Positions 1 to 9,467 are shown, counted from the first letter of the stretch. The stretch: DNA of 64,000 nucleotides from Rhizobium cauense (GCF_019511525.1 NZ_JAEUAT010000014.1:103561-167560), one strand, 5' to 3'. A program made the numbers and translations. The notes: generated from the sequence alone by a model not told the origin.

Positions 1-449
1 AATTCGAGGTCCGGGAAATTCTGGCCAAATGCAAATCCCGCTGTCCCATCAGCAGTGTAGAAACGAGCCGCACCGCGATAGATCAGCAAGCCACACAAGG
101 TGACGACAAAGGGTTGCAGATTGAGCCGGGTTATCAGCCAGCCGTGAATGGCCCCGATGAGTGCGCCGAGCACAAGAATGAGCGGCAGCGCCAGCATCCA
201 GGACATCTCCTGAACCGCAATAAAATCGATGAAAAGGACACCGAGAAGCGCGACGAGCGAGCCCACGGAAAGCTCGATACCACCTGTAATGATGACAAAG
301 GCCTGGCCAATGGAAAGGATACCGAACAGACCGATCAGGTTGGCGGTGTTGGCCAGGTTGATCGGCAGCAGGAAACGTGGATTGATGATGGCGACGACGA
401 TGCCGACGACGACGATCAAAAGCAGCAGTCCGAGGTCTTTTTTTATCAT
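1..449 (-). CDS. Ribose-type sugar ABC permease (3' end cut by window edge)
   Basis: Reading leftwards from an ATG at 447-449, an open frame runs off the window with no stop. The visible ~149 residues are strongly hydrophobic and carry the conserved permease stretch SIGQAFVIITGGIELSVGS of the RbsC/BPD_transp_2 family, which forms the membrane channel of sugar importers. It follows the ATPase gene by 44 bases on the same strand, so it is the third cistron of a binding protein-ATPase-permease operon. A run of seven A lies just after the start codon on the coding strand. No strong Shine-Dalgarno sequence is visible, which suggests coupling to the upstream gene. The substrate cannot be read from the sequence. 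Confidence 0.9.
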   Translation of the reverse strand, partial: MIKKDLGLLLLIVVVGIVVAIINPRFLLPINLANTANLIGLFGILSIGQAFVIITGGIELSVGSLVALLGVLFIDFIAVQEMSWMLALPLILVLGALIGAIHGWLITRLNLQPFVVTLCGLLIYRGAARFYTADGTAGFAFGQNFPDLE

Positions 450-493
450 TGGAGATCCGTTCCCCGATACTTGGTTTTACGTGGCCGCGGCCG

Positions 494-2035
494 TTAGTTT
501 ACTCTCTTGCCGACGGCAAGCAAAAGCACGCTTTCCTGGCTGAAGTGATCCTCGTCCAAAATGCCGGAGATTTGCCCCTCGTGCATGACCGCGATGCGAT
601 CAGATACGCCGATCACCTCTTCCATATCGCTTGAGATCATCAGGATGGCGACTCCAGCGTCGGCAAGCGCTCGCATCAGGCCGTAAATCTCGTTCTTGGC
701 CCCGATGTCAATGCCACGTGTCGGCTCATCAAAGATCATCACCTTCGGCTTCATCGAAAGCCATTTGGCAAGGACCACCTTCTGCTGATTGCCGCCCGAC
801 AGCGTGCCAGTCCGGGTCGAAACGGAAGGCGCCTTGATGCCCAGGCGAACCCGTTGCTTCTCGGCGGCCGCCGTTTCCCGGTCGGCAGAAAGCATGTGGC
901 GGGTCGCAAGCTTGGGAAGATCGGCAAGGGTAATGTTTTGAGCTATCGGAAAATCAAGAAGAATGCCGTTGCGCTTGCGATCTTCCGGCACCAGGAAAAT
1001 ACCGCGCGAGACAGCGTCACGCGCAGAGCGGATCGCAATTTGCTGACCGTCCTGCAGAACGGCTCCGCCATAACTCTTGTCAATTCCAAAGAGTACCCTT
1101 GCAAGCTCGGTACGCCCTGAACCGACAAGTCCGGCAAGCCCGAGGATCTCTCCATAACGAATATCCAGATCAACTGGTCGGGACGGGTAGGCCTCAGTGC
1201 GCACACCGCGCGCTGTCAGGGCAACTGACCCAGGCGCCCGCTGAGGCTTTGCCGTGCGGGCCGCAAGCACTCGGCCAATCATGAGCTTGACCATCTGGTC
1301 ATGGCCGATCTCAGTCTTGGCCAGCGTGCCGACGAGCGAGCCATCGCGCAACACAACGACCCGGTCGGCCACACGCTCGACCTCGTGGAGGCGATGGGAA
1401 ATGAAGATGACACTGATGCCATCGGCCTTCAGCGACTTGATGATGCTCAACAGCCGCTCGGTTTCGGCCAGCGGAAGGCTGGATGTCGGTTCGTCGAAAA
1501 TGACGAGCCTGGCGTTGATGGACAAGGCCTTGGCGATCTCAACCATCTGCTGCTCTGCAAGCGAAAGCGATGCGACGGGCGTGTCAGCAGAAAAATGCGC
1601 GCCCACGCGCTTCAGGAGCGGCCTTACCATTTCTCTTAGCCGATCACGATCTACGAGCTTGAAGAGACCCGCCTTCAGCGGCTCACGGCCGAGGAAGATA
1701 TTGGCGGCGACGTCGAGATTTTCGAAGAGATTGAGTTCCTGGTGGACGAAAGCGATGCCGGAAGAAATACTCGACTCTACACTGAGCGAGTGCAGTTCCT
1801 GACCGTCAAGCAGGATCGTACCCCGGTCAGGCGCGATCACGCCGCCGAGGATCTTCATGAGCGTCGATTTTCCTGCCCCGTTTTCGCCGACGAGGCCGAT
1901 GACCTCCCCCGGCATGATGTCCATTGACAGGCCATCAAGTGCGACGACGCCCGGATATGTCTTGCCAACACCGGAAAGAGAAAGGAACGGTGTCGCTGGT
2001 ACGTCCGGCGACGGGATGTCGGAGCTGTGGTTCAT
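494..2035 (-). CDS. Sugar ABC transporter ATPase, RbsA/MglA type (two ABC domains)
   Basis: The 513-residue protein has two nucleotide-binding domains, as in RbsA/MglA/XylG. The first has Walker A GENGAGKST (about residue 52), signature LSLAEQQ and Walker B LVIFDEPTSSL. The second has the usual degenerate P-loop (GLVGSGRTELA), signature LSGGNQQK and Walker B VMIFDEPTRGID. It powers uptake of a carbohydrate through the neighbouring permease. I chose the ATG at 2035 because the family starts shortly before FLSLSGVGKTYPG; the longer frame upstream encodes low-complexity sequence that overlaps the binding-protein gene end. Substrate unknown. Confidence 0.95.
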   Translation of the reverse strand: MNHSSDIPSPDVPATPFLSLSGVGKTYPGVVALDGLSMDIMPGEVIGLVGENGAGKSTLMKILGGVIAPDRGTILLDGQELHSLSVESSISSGIAFVHQELNLFENLDVAANIFLGREPLKAGLFKLVDRDRLREMVRPLLKRVGAHFSADTPVASLSLAEQQMVEIAKALSINARLVIFDEPTSSLPLAETERLLSIIKSLKADGISVIFISHRLHEVERVADRVVVLRDGSLVGTLAKTEIGHDQMVKLMIGRVLAARTAKPQRAPGSVALTARGVRTEAYPSRPVDLDIRYGEILGLAGLVGSGRTELARVLFGIDKSYGGAVLQDGQQIAIRSARDAVSRGIFLVPEDRKRNGILLDFPIAQNITLADLPKLATRHMLSADRETAAAEKQRVRLGIKAPSVSTRTGTLSGGNQQKVVLAKWLSMKPKVMIFDEPTRGIDIGAKNEIYGLMRALADAGVAILMISSDMEEVIGVSDRIAVMHEGQISGILDEDHFSQESVLLLAVGKRVN

Positions 2036-2112
2036 TACCTGACCATGGCTGCTGATGCTTGGCTTGATACGTCGCTCGCGGCGGCAACACGCGTCACCGC
2101 CGCGAGGATCTG

Positions 2113-3075
2113 TTACTTGCCTGCCATGGCTTTCAGGTTGGCGGCATATTTGTCGACGTCGTCCTTGCCGATGATAACCGTCGGGATGATGATCAACCCA
2201 TTGGCGGGAACGCCTGATTTGTCGCCCTTCAGATAGGCAGCCATCAGCTTCATACCCTGGTAGGCCCACTCGAAGGGTTGCTGCACCACGGTGCCGGCGA
2301 TCGTTCCTTCCTTGACGCCACCAAGAGTGATCGGATCGTCATCAAAACCGACGACGGTGACCTGGCCGAGTTTGCCTGCGTCGCGCAGCGCCTCATAGAT
2401 GCGCGGCGTATTGTAGGAGTAGAAGCCGACCATGCAGGTTACGTCGGGGCTGGCAACCAGCGCATCCTCGACATTCTTCTTGGCACGGGTCTGGTCGATA
2501 TCGTCGCCGCGCACGTCGGCGAGCTCGATCTTCGTACCCTTCAGCCCCTCCTTCATGCCCTCGATGCGTTCCTTGGCATTGTCTGCACCAAGTAGCCCAA
2601 CGAAGCCGATGCACTTGCCGCCATCAGGCATCGCCTTCTTGGCGATTTCAGCGGCCTGCTTGCCGGCATCAACGTTCGACGAGCCGATATAGGCGACGCG
2701 GTTGGTCTGCGGAGCATCGCTGTCGGTTGTAAAGAGTGCCGTCTGCGAGCCGATCTTGTTCAGACCATCGGTCTGGGTCTTGGGATCGACGGCGGAAACC
2801 ATGACCCCTTTGACACCGGCGCTGACAAGGTCTTCCATCAGGCGCTGTTGAACTGCGACCGAAGCCTGCTCAGGATATTTCAGCTGCATGTCGTAGTCTG
2901 GCATTTCGCCCTGGGCCTTCTTCACACCTGCCTCGGCGGCCTTCCAGAAGTCGGAAGCCCCGTTGACCACGAATGCGAGCGTGGGCTTGTCGGCGGCATG
3001 GGATACCGCCATAGGCGCGGCGCTCAGCATCAATCCGGCGAAGAACAAGGCTGCATTGCGTTTCAGCTGATTCAT
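2113..3075 (-). CDS. Periplasmic sugar-binding protein of the ABC importer
   Basis: This 320-residue type-1 periplasmic binding protein (Peripla_BP_4, RbsB-like) delivers a sugar to the adjacent ATPase/permease. The N-terminus has a Sec signal peptide (MNQLKRNAALFFAGLMLSAA, cleavage probably after SHA). The mature part begins KPTLAFVVNGASDFWKAAE, with the family's later TVVGFDDDP and GTVVQQPFE segments. The start at 3075 gives the proper signal peptide; an upstream in-frame start does not. It is the first gene of the operon, divergent from the LacI regulator at 3421. The family resembles binders of pentoses and related sugars, but the ligand is not determinable here. Confidence 0.93.
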   Translation of the reverse strand: MNQLKRNAALFFAGLMLSAAPMAVSHAADKPTLAFVVNGASDFWKAAEAGVKKAQGEMPDYDMQLKYPEQASVAVQQRLMEDLVSAGVKGVMVSAVDPKTQTDGLNKIGSQTALFTTDSDAPQTNRVAYIGSSNVDAGKQAAEIAKKAMPDGGKCIGFVGLLGADNAKERIEGMKEGLKGTKIELADVRGDDIDQTRAKKNVEDALVASPDVTCMVGFYSYNTPRIYEALRDAGKLGQVTVVGFDDDPITLGGVKEGTIAGTVVQQPFEWAYQGMKLMAAYLKGDKSGVPANGLIIIPTVIIGKDDVDKYAANLKAMAGK

Positions 3076-3420
3076 AATACACCTCCCGAAGGGCCGCAGT
3101 AGCAAGGGCCCGATTGCAACTTGCGGCCGGCCGGATGCGCGCCCCCTCCTAGGGCGGTCGCAGAGCGACGAGTGGCATAAGGTTCCGATCGCTCCATGAC
3201 GGTATACAAGAATTTTAATTAGTAAATAGTATTATCAATCAAGATCAAAACATTTCATGGAATGGTTGCGGAAGATGCGCATTTGTTTAGATCAGACGAG
3301 GTGCGTTCGCGCTTATAGCAATTCATGCGATTGCTAGCGTGGCCTTCTCAGTGCTAATATTAATTATCAACGCCACGCAATGATTTACCTTTACAGATTT
3401 GTGCAAGCGGATTTTCAAGA
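3076..3420. promoter_or_regulatory. Divergent promoter region between sugar ABC operon and LacI gene
   Basis: This 345-base gene-free stretch is AT-rich around 3205-3260 and 3340-3400, unlike the GC-rich genes on either side, and must hold the promoters of both the importer operon and the regulator. It contains a perfect interrupted palindrome at 3316-3336, listed separately. No small gene is supported. Confidence 0.6.
3316..3336. promoter_or_regulatory. Candidate LacI-family operator (inverted repeat)
   Basis: TAGCAAT and ATTGCTA form a perfect 7-base inverted repeat around a 7-base spacer. Size and symmetry suit a LacI-family dimer site, and it lies 85 bases before the regulator start within the divergent promoter region. 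The assignment to this regulator is inference. Confidence 0.4.
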
Positions 3421-4560
3421 ATGCGGAAGAACAACATTTCGGACGGAAACGAGCCTGCGACAAGCAAGCCTTCGCGAGGGCGAAAGGCGTCTCGTCCGGA
3501 ACGCGTGACGATGATGGATATCGCCAAGGCCGCGGGTTGCTCTCAGGCGGCCGTCTCCTTCGTCCTCAACAACACGCCCGGCACCCGCATTTCGCAGCAG
3601 ACCCGCGATCGGGTGTTCGAGGCTGCTCGAGCGCTAGGCTATGTTGGAGCAACATATCCAACGCCAGCCTCTTACTCGGGCCTGGATAACGTCATTGGCT
3701 TCGCTGTCGACCAGCTTGCGACCAGCCCTGAAGCGATCGTTGCGATTGAAGGCGCCCGACAGGCCTCCTGGAAAGCCGGTAATGTCCTGTTGGTGGCGCA
3801 AACTCTTAGCGATCCGGTCATGGAGCCGAGGGCAATCAAGGCGCTGACGAGCGGCGGCATATCGGCGCTGATTTACATGACGATCTTTACCCGCGAGGTT
3901 GAACTCCCTCCCTATATCTACAAGCTCAACATCCCAACCGTGCTTCTAAACTGCTATACCGCTGATTACGCCTTTCCCTCCGTGGTACCGAGCGAAATCG
4001 CGGGAGGACAGAGTTCCACGCGTCACCTGATTGCGCACGGACACCATCGTATCGCGACGATCACCGGAGAAATCTGGATGCAGGCCGCGCAAGACCGGCT
4101 TACCGGATACCGTCGCGCGCTGGCGACAGCCGATATTCCTTTCGATCCGGAGCTGGTCATCGAAGGCGACTGGTCGGCCAGCGCCGGTTATGCCGCGACG
4201 ACGAAGCTGCTCGCTCTGAAGGAGCCGCCCACGGCGATTTTCTGCCAGAACGACAGGACGGCGATTGGGTGCTACGAAGCACTAAAGGATGCCGGTCTTC
4301 GCATACCGCAGGACATGTCGGTGGTGGGTTACGACGACGAAGACATCTCGCGACATCTCGTACCGCCGCTGACGACTTCTATCCTTCCCCATCTCGCCAT
4401 GGGGCAATGGGCGATCGAACATCTCAACCCGGAAAGCCTTCCAGGCAAGAAGCGCTATCCGATTACGAAGCTCGAATGCTCGCTCGTCAAGCGCCTCTCC
4501 GTCGCCGCGCCGAAAACCAAAGCGCCACAGATTCTCGACGGGGCGCTCACTCTGAAATAG
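3421..4560 (+). CDS. LacI-family transcriptional regulator of the sugar importer
   Basis: This 379-residue repressor-type regulator has a LacI helix-turn-helix after a basic 35-residue lead (TMMDIAKAAGCSQAAVSFVLNN), followed by a hinge and a periplasmic-binding-protein-like effector domain (TAIFCQNDRTAIGCYEALKDAGLRIPQDMSVVGYDDEDI). The lead before the HTH is longer than usual for the family, so translation could also begin at an internal ATG; the first ATG at 3421 is kept because the frame is open and basic throughout. It is divergent from the ABC importer genes, so it most likely controls that operon in response to the imported sugar or a product of it. Confidence 0.92.
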   Translation: MRKNNISDGNEPATSKPSRGRKASRPERVTMMDIAKAAGCSQAAVSFVLNNTPGTRISQQTRDRVFEAARALGYVGATYPTPASYSGLDNVIGFAVDQLATSPEAIVAIEGARQASWKAGNVLLVAQTLSDPVMEPRAIKALTSGGISALIYMTIFTREVELPPYIYKLNIPTVLLNCYTADYAFPSVVPSEIAGGQSSTRHLIAHGHHRIATITGEIWMQAAQDRLTGYRRALATADIPFDPELVIEGDWSASAGYAATTKLLALKEPPTAIFCQNDRTAIGCYEALKDAGLRIPQDMSVVGYDDEDISRHLVPPLTTSILPHLAMGQWAIEHLNPESLPGKKRYPITKLECSLVKRLSVAAPKTKAPQILDGALTLK

Positions 4561-5390
4561 GCCTCGATATCGAGCCTCGGGAAAGACGACGCGCATGGCA
4601 AAGCTTCGGTTCCAAAACCTCGTTCGAGCGTTAGGCCATTGCAAACTCTCTTTGGATTATAGCCAGCGGAAGGATGCTCTGCCCCGCCGATTGAGGTCAT
4701 GCAATGTAATCAATTCCGAAAGACCACTTGTTGGATCCGAAAGCCGTAACCCTCTTTTTCCGACCATCAAGGAAAGCAGACGAGGGCATCCGCGGATCGT
4801 TCCGCCGTCGGTGTTCGCTGTAAAAATACAAGGGCCCGACAGGCTCGTGCCATAGAGGCCAATTCTTCCGCTTTTTGGCATGTCAATTTCCAACGAGTTT
4901 CACGTGGCAGATAATGGCCGCATGCATCATCTGTGTGACAGAAGGGGCCCAACGGATGAAGGTGCGACGCAGTGAGCGCAAGCACGTGGCCAGGAGTGCC
5001 GTGGAAAGCCTAGTCTCTTTAGGTGCACAGCCGATGCCGTGGTGTCAGGTGCGCCTATACCTAAGTTCAATTACGATGCGCCGTTGCACTGGTTTAACTC
5101 TCCCTTAGATTGACGATCTGCGAAACAAGGGCTTCCGCGCCCTACAGTAGCTTTCTGATCTAGCGCGGGCTGTCTCTCCCGCATTTGCTTCAAACGTGTC
5201 GCAGCAGCAACCCGACCATGGAGGAGCCCGAATTAGTCGCCAGGCATCAGCCTCCAATCGCAACAACCGACATACCGGCCACTCCCGTGACTTAGCGGTT
5301 GGACACACGGCGTACGACAGGCAGGCTAGACTTAGCCAAAGTCTTCAACTCAAAAGCCGCTACTCCGATTCAACCTGAAAGGAAGTACCA
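4561..5390. other. Gene-free stretch, about 830 bases
   Basis: Only short overlapping frames in all phases occur here, none with a recognisable protein or convincing ribosome-binding site. A short palindrome (around 4560-4576) follows the LacI stop but has no T-run. The base composition is closer to non-coding or decayed DNA than to the flanking genes. The last ~20 bases contain GAAAGGAAG, the ribosome-binding site for the DUF1348 gene. Confidence 0.5.
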
Positions 5391-5867
5391 ATGCAGAACG
5401 AAGAGCGCCCACCGTTTCCGCCGTTTACAAGAGAGACCGCAATCTTGAAAGTTCGGGCAGCAGAAGACGCCTGGAACAGCTGCAACCCACAAAGGGTATC
5501 GCTCGCATACACGCAAGATAGCCATTGGCGTAATCGTGCAGAATTCATCAACGGCCGTGCTGCAATCGTGGATTTCCTATCCAGGAAATGGACGCGCGAG
5601 TTGGACTATCGGCTAATCAAGGAACTATGGGCGGCAAATGAGAACCGCATTGCGGTCAGATTCGCCTACGAGTGGCATGACGATTCCGGCAATTGGTTCA
5701 GGTCTTACGGCAACGAAAACTGGGAGTTCGCCGCAAATGGCCTGATGCTTCGTCGTTTTGCTTGCATCAACGACCTTCCAATTGGAGAGCAGGACCGTAA
5801 ATACAGGTGGGATCGTAGCGGCCCACGCCCGGCCGATCATCCAGGCCTTACGGACCTCGGCCTATGA
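5391..5867 (+). CDS. DUF1348 / SnoaL-like (NTF2-fold) protein
   Basis: The 158-residue protein is of the DUF1348 family, an NTF2-like alpha+beta barrel. The diagnostic segments WRNRAEFINGR, RELDYRLIKELWA and FAYEWHDDSGNWFRSYGNENWEF are intact and the length is typical. The molecular function of the family is not established; these genes are often found near oxidative or xenobiotic-stress genes. A good Shine-Dalgarno (GAAAGGAAG) precedes the ATG. It is convergent with the LysR gene that follows. Confidence 0.88.
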   Translation: MQNEERPPFPPFTRETAILKVRAAEDAWNSCNPQRVSLAYTQDSHWRNRAEFINGRAAIVDFLSRKWTRELDYRLIKELWAANENRIAVRFAYEWHDDSGNWFRSYGNENWEFAANGLMLRRFACINDLPIGEQDRKYRWDRSGPRPADHPGLTDLGL

Positions 5868-5979
5868 CGGACCACCGCCTCGGCGAAACTGCGACCGCGC
5901 CTCTCGCGGGCGGACGATAAGGCTAGTGACGGGCGACCAACCGAGTTTCGGGTGGAGCAAAGGGTTCCGCCAGGTGGCA

Positions 5980-6879
5980 TTAGCCCAGCATTGTCATTTG
6001 CGAGGCCACTTGCTCCTCGAAGAATTTCGAGAAAGTAGCAATGCGCGGCGGCAGTGCCTGATAGGGCGGATAATATAACGTCAGCCAAAGGTCTGGAGGC
6101 GCCCAGCCCTTGAACACATGTACGAGACGCCCCGTTCGCAGATGTTCGGCAATGTGGAAGCCGGGCAGCATCGCAACACCCGTCCCATCGGTCGCCATGT
6201 CGGCCAGGACTTCACCATTGTTGGCGCTGAAGGAGCGCCCCGCCGAAATCGTCATGCTCGACCCGCCGTCCGAAAGCACCCAGGTCTCCCTTCGGCTCTC
6301 GCCGCTGTAGGCTAGGCAATCGTCCGGTGTAAGCTCGCCTGGATGCTGCATGGTTGCGTAGCGGCTTCCGGGCGCCGCCACGAGAATACGGGGCACGACG
6401 CGGATCTTGCGCCAGATGGTGAACTTGTCGGACGGCTCGGAGGATATGCGGATCGCCAGGTCATAGTCCTCATCGACAATATTCACGAGCCCGTCCGACA
6501 GCGAAATCTCGAAGCTTATCTTTGGGTACCGCTCCCTGAAGCCCGAAAGTATGGGCGGCAGCACAGCCTTGCCGAACCAGGTCGGCGCGCTGATCCTTAA
6601 ACGCCCCTCATCAGCCTTGTGAGCATTCATCACCTCCTTGCGCGCATCCTCCAGCATAGCGATCGCCGGCTGTATCTGGGCGGCAAACACAGCGCCGTCG
6701 GTCGTCAGCGACACTTGGCGCGTGGTGCGTACGAAAAGTTGAAGGCCGAGATCGGCCTCGAGTGCGGCAATTGCTCGCGTCACGGCAGCGGGGGTCATGT
6801 CGAGTTCACGTGCGACCTGGGCGAAGTTACGCTTCTCGGCCGCCAGGAGAAAGGTTTTCAGGGCTTTATAGTCGTTCAT
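5980..6879 (-). CDS. LysR-family regulator, likely controller of the 27-bp-element regulon
   Basis: This 299-residue LysR-type regulator has an N-terminal winged HTH (LDMTPAAVTRAIAALEADLGLQLF) and a C-terminal LysR substrate-binding domain (LRISAPTWFGKAVLPPILSGFRERYP onward). It is divergent from the ring-cleaving dioxygenase gene at 6998. The 118 bases between them contain the first of four copies of a conserved 27-bp element (6901-6927), 21 bases from this gene's own start, the position expected for an autoregulating LysR protein. It is therefore the best candidate regulator of the downstream detoxification-like operons. The effector is unknown. Confidence 0.93.
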   Translation of the reverse strand: MNDYKALKTFLLAAEKRNFAQVARELDMTPAAVTRAIAALEADLGLQLFVRTTRQVSLTTDGAVFAAQIQPAIAMLEDARKEVMNAHKADEGRLRISAPTWFGKAVLPPILSGFRERYPKISFEISLSDGLVNIVDEDYDLAIRISSEPSDKFTIWRKIRVVPRILVAAPGSRYATMQHPGELTPDDCLAYSGESRRETWVLSDGGSSMTISAGRSFSANNGEVLADMATDGTGVAMLPGFHIAEHLRTGRLVHVFKGWAPPDLWLTLYYPPYQALPPRIATFSKFFEEQVASQMTMLG

Positions 6880-6900
6880 CTCGATTATTTCAAAAATGGT

Positions 6901-6927
6901 AATTCAATCGAAAGGAATATTGCAATT
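6901..6927. promoter_or_regulatory. Shared 27-bp element, copy A
   Basis: This element begins AATTCAATCG and ends TATTGCAATT. Without any gap it aligns with copies at 9250-9276, 12450-12476 and 14653-14679; AATT at the left end, TC at positions 8-9, AA at 12-13 and TGCAATT at the right end are the same in all four. It sits between the divergent LysR and dioxygenase genes, 71 bases before the latter. Function as a LysR operator is inferred from position and conservation. Confidence 0.75.
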
Positions 6928-6997
6928 CCGGAGATTGATCAATCGGCTTACATCTTCGTCATCAAACAGACCAATGCCCGAGAGAAAGGCCAGGAAC

Positions 6998-7930
6998 ATG
7001 ATCAAAGACATCAAGGGACTGCATCACGTCACATCGATGGCGTCGGACGCCCTCCAGAACAACCGGTTCTTCACCGACACGCTCGGCCTGCGCCGCGTCA
7101 AGCAGACCGTAAACTTCGACGACCCGAGTGTTTACCACCTCTATTATGGTGACGAGAACGGTTCGGCCGGCACGGTCATGACTTACTTCCCCTTCGAGCA
7201 CATGATGCGCGGTCGGGCCGGTGTCGGCGAAGTTGGCGAAACCCAGTTCTCAGTGCCGAAGGGCTCGCTTGCCTTCTGGCGTGACCGTCTTACCGCACAG
7301 AGTGTTGGCGGCCTGCAGGAAGACACGGTCTTCGGCGCCAGGCGCCTGCGCTTCAACGGCCCTGATGGAGACGGCTTTGCGCTCATCGAGACACCCGATG
7401 ACGCCCGACCTGCCTGGACTGGCGCTGATGTCAGCCAAGAGGCCGCGATCAGAGGTTTTTCCGGAGCTCGCCTCAACCTGCATGACACTGCTGCGACGGA
7501 AGAACTGCTCGGCTTCATGGGCTACGAGCGCACCGGCAAGGAGGGGGATGTCACCCGCTTCGTCATCCCGGGCGGCAATGGTGCCGACACGATCGATCTC
7601 GTCGCCTTGCCAGAAACGCCCTTTGCCCGTCAGGGCGCGGGTTCGGTCCATCATATAGCGTTTGCCGTCGAAAATCGCCAAAAGCAGATCGAAGTGCGCA
7701 AGGCGCTTATGGATACCGGCTACCAGGTAACCCCTGTCATCGATCGGGACTACTTCTGGGCCATCTATTTTCGCACGCCGGGTGGGGTCCTGTTCGAGAT
7801 TGCGACGAACGAACCTGGCTTTAATCGTGACGAGGACACCGCCCATCTCGGCGAAGTGCTGAAACTGCCGACCCGTTACGAGCCGTTCCGCGATAGGATC
7901 GAAGCCAATCTCCAGCCTCTGGCTGCCTGA
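6998..7930 (+). CDS. VOC-superfamily ring-cleaving dioxygenase (MhqO-like)
   Basis: This 310-residue vicinal-oxygen-chelate protein has two glyoxalase/extradiol-dioxygenase modules. The N-terminal one starts IKGLHHVTSMASDALQNNRFF; the C-terminal one has SVHHIAFAVENRQKQIEVRK and YFRTPGGVLFEIATNEPGF. The His in LHHVT, the His in VHHIAFAV and the Glu in FEIATN are the likely metal ligands. Relatives such as Bacillus MhqO are linked to quinone and catechol detoxification; the substrate here is inferred only by family. I chose 6998 because the family starts a few residues before GLHHVT. A hairpin terminator follows at 7963-7994. Confidence 0.9.
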   Translation: MIKDIKGLHHVTSMASDALQNNRFFTDTLGLRRVKQTVNFDDPSVYHLYYGDENGSAGTVMTYFPFEHMMRGRAGVGEVGETQFSVPKGSLAFWRDRLTAQSVGGLQEDTVFGARRLRFNGPDGDGFALIETPDDARPAWTGADVSQEAAIRGFSGARLNLHDTAATEELLGFMGYERTGKEGDVTRFVIPGGNGADTIDLVALPETPFARQGAGSVHHIAFAVENRQKQIEVRKALMDTGYQVTPVIDRDYFWAIYFRTPGGVLFEIATNEPGFNRDEDTAHLGEVLKLPTRYEPFRDRIEANLQPLAA

Positions 7931-7962
7931 CGGACCCCTTGGCGATAGACGCCGGCAATTCC

Positions 7963-7994
7963 AAGCGCCGCAGGACTAACCTCCTGCGGCGCTT
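7963..7994 (+). terminator. Hairpin terminator after the dioxygenase gene
   Basis: A perfect 13-base stem (AAGCGCCGCAGGA paired with TCCTGCGGCGCTT) with a 6-base loop is followed within a few bases by ATTTTGTGTT. It begins 33 bases after the dioxygenase stop codon. Confidence 0.75.
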
Positions 7995-8144
7995 CACGAT
8001 TTTGTGTTCTGCGGATTGTCGCAAACGTGCCTTGAAGAGGCGTGGCACCGCCCGTAAACGAACGTTCGGCTCACTAGGCGATTACCGTCGCGAGCTGCGG
8101 CATCGAGATGCCGTACCGAATGCTTCGAACGGAAGGTTGCTGAC

Positions 8145-9056
8145 TTGGGACTCATCTCTATCGATCACACCAAACCCGTCCAGTTAAAGCCAACGGACAG
8201 TTTTGGCTGCCCATTTGATAAGCTCTACAAGGACCAGTCGGTCGTGGGTGCCGATATCGCCTTTTTCCGCAAGGGCAGTCGCGACGGCCATCTGCAGCAG
8301 GTTGAGGCCCCGGCCAGCGATCGCGGTTTCGTCGTGGGCGTATCCACGAGCGGCGGGCATTCCCGGCGTGTCTTCCATGAGCACCACGCGACCAATCATG
8401 CCTTCGATCGGGACGCAATCTACATCCGAGACCTGTCCGACCATTACAAGGCCGACCTCGGCGGCGCTTTCGACTTTCTGCTCCTTCAAATTTCACCGGC
8501 CTCGCTGGAACGGATAGCTGCGGAGGCTGAGCTTGCCGGCGTGAATTCGCTCGCTGCGGAAATGGCGTCGAAGGATGTCGTGCTCTCTAACCTTGCCCGC
8601 GTGCTGATACCCGCGCTGGAAAGCCCCGAAGAGGCGCCGCAATTATTTGTCGACCAGATGGCGACCGCAATCGGCAGCTACCTCGTACAGCGCTATGGGA
8701 AGAGATCGGCGCCTAACACGCCCCGGTCCAGAAAACTGTCGCGCGTTCAGGAGACGCGGGCCAAGAGCCTTCTCCTCGACAACCTCGATGGCGAGATATC
8801 TGTCCTAGACGTCGCCAGGGCATGCAACCTGTCGCGCGGCTACTTCATTCAGGCCTTTCGCCAGACGACGGGCATGACACCTTACCAGTGGCTCCTCAAC
8901 GAACGGGTTTCGCGTGCGCGAGAGCTCTTGCGCACGCCCGATATCTCGCTTTCCGAAGTCGCAATCTCATGCGGCTTTGCAGACCAGAGCCATTTCACGC
9001 GTGTTTTCACCAGTCTCCTCGGCACGACGCCTGGAAACTGGCGGCGCAGTTGCTGA
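8145..9056 (+). CDS. AraC-family transcriptional regulator
   Basis: This 303-residue regulator has an N-terminal cupin-like sensing region and a C-terminal AraC double HTH (ISVLDVARACNLSRGYFIQAF and SEVAISCGFADQSHFTRVF). The start is a TTG at 8145 preceded by GGAAGG at good distance; no ATG occurs before the HTH-distal part of the protein. It stands alone between the dioxygenase and hydrolase genes and may be a second input to the surrounding cluster. Effector unknown. Confidence 0.88.
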   Translation: MGLISIDHTKPVQLKPTDSFGCPFDKLYKDQSVVGADIAFFRKGSRDGHLQQVEAPASDRGFVVGVSTSGGHSRRVFHEHHATNHAFDRDAIYIRDLSDHYKADLGGAFDFLLLQISPASLERIAAEAELAGVNSLAAEMASKDVVLSNLARVLIPALESPEEAPQLFVDQMATAIGSYLVQRYGKRSAPNTPRSRKLSRVQETRAKSLLLDNLDGEISVLDVARACNLSRGYFIQAFRQTTGMTPYQWLLNERVSRARELLRTPDISLSEVAISCGFADQSHFTRVFTSLLGTTPGNWRRSC

Positions 9057-9467
9057 CCTCAGCGCTGCGTGCAACGGTGATTTCTAGGTTTTGTCAAATG
9101 CAAGTACATTTCGTCCTATCGACCTGACTTTTGGACAAGACCCGCCTCCGCAATTGAGCGATTCTCCGCCCCATTAAAATTAGGGGGTTTTCCGGTGGAG
9201 CCTGTAATCTTAAAGGGACTATTACCAGATTAATTATTGCACCCAGAGCAATTCAATCGGAATTAATATTGCAATTCCGGCACGCGCCAAATCGGTCTAG
9301 GTTTCGTTTCAGCAGCCAAGACGAAGTGAAAGAGACCGGCCGCTAACACTGATTAACCGGCTCCGGCCATCCACGAGCACTCTGAAAGCCACCCCGCGCC
9401 GACCAGAAAAGTGCGTCATAGTAACCCGCCGCATTAGCGGCTCAAGAAGACGGAAGAGGAACCTGAA
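9057..9467. promoter_or_regulatory. 411-base intergenic promoter region of the hydrolase operon
   Basis: No gene is supported here. The stretch is AT-rich from about 9165 to 9270 and carries copy B of the 27-bp element (9250-9276), 191 bases before the hydrolase start. The final bases GAAGAGGAACCTGAA give the ribosome-binding site for the gene at 9468. Confidence 0.6.
9250..9276. promoter_or_regulatory. Shared 27-bp element, copy B
   Basis: This copy begins AATTCAATCGGAATTAATAT and ends TGCAATT. It is nearly identical to copy A (differences only near positions 11-15) and, like copy A, is followed by CCGG. It lies upstream of the hydrolase-XapX-amidohydrolase genes. Confidence 0.75.

Noticed and set aside
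4561..5390. Possible small genes in this gap
   Set aside because: Frames overlap in all phases and have no ribosome-binding sites or recognisable products.
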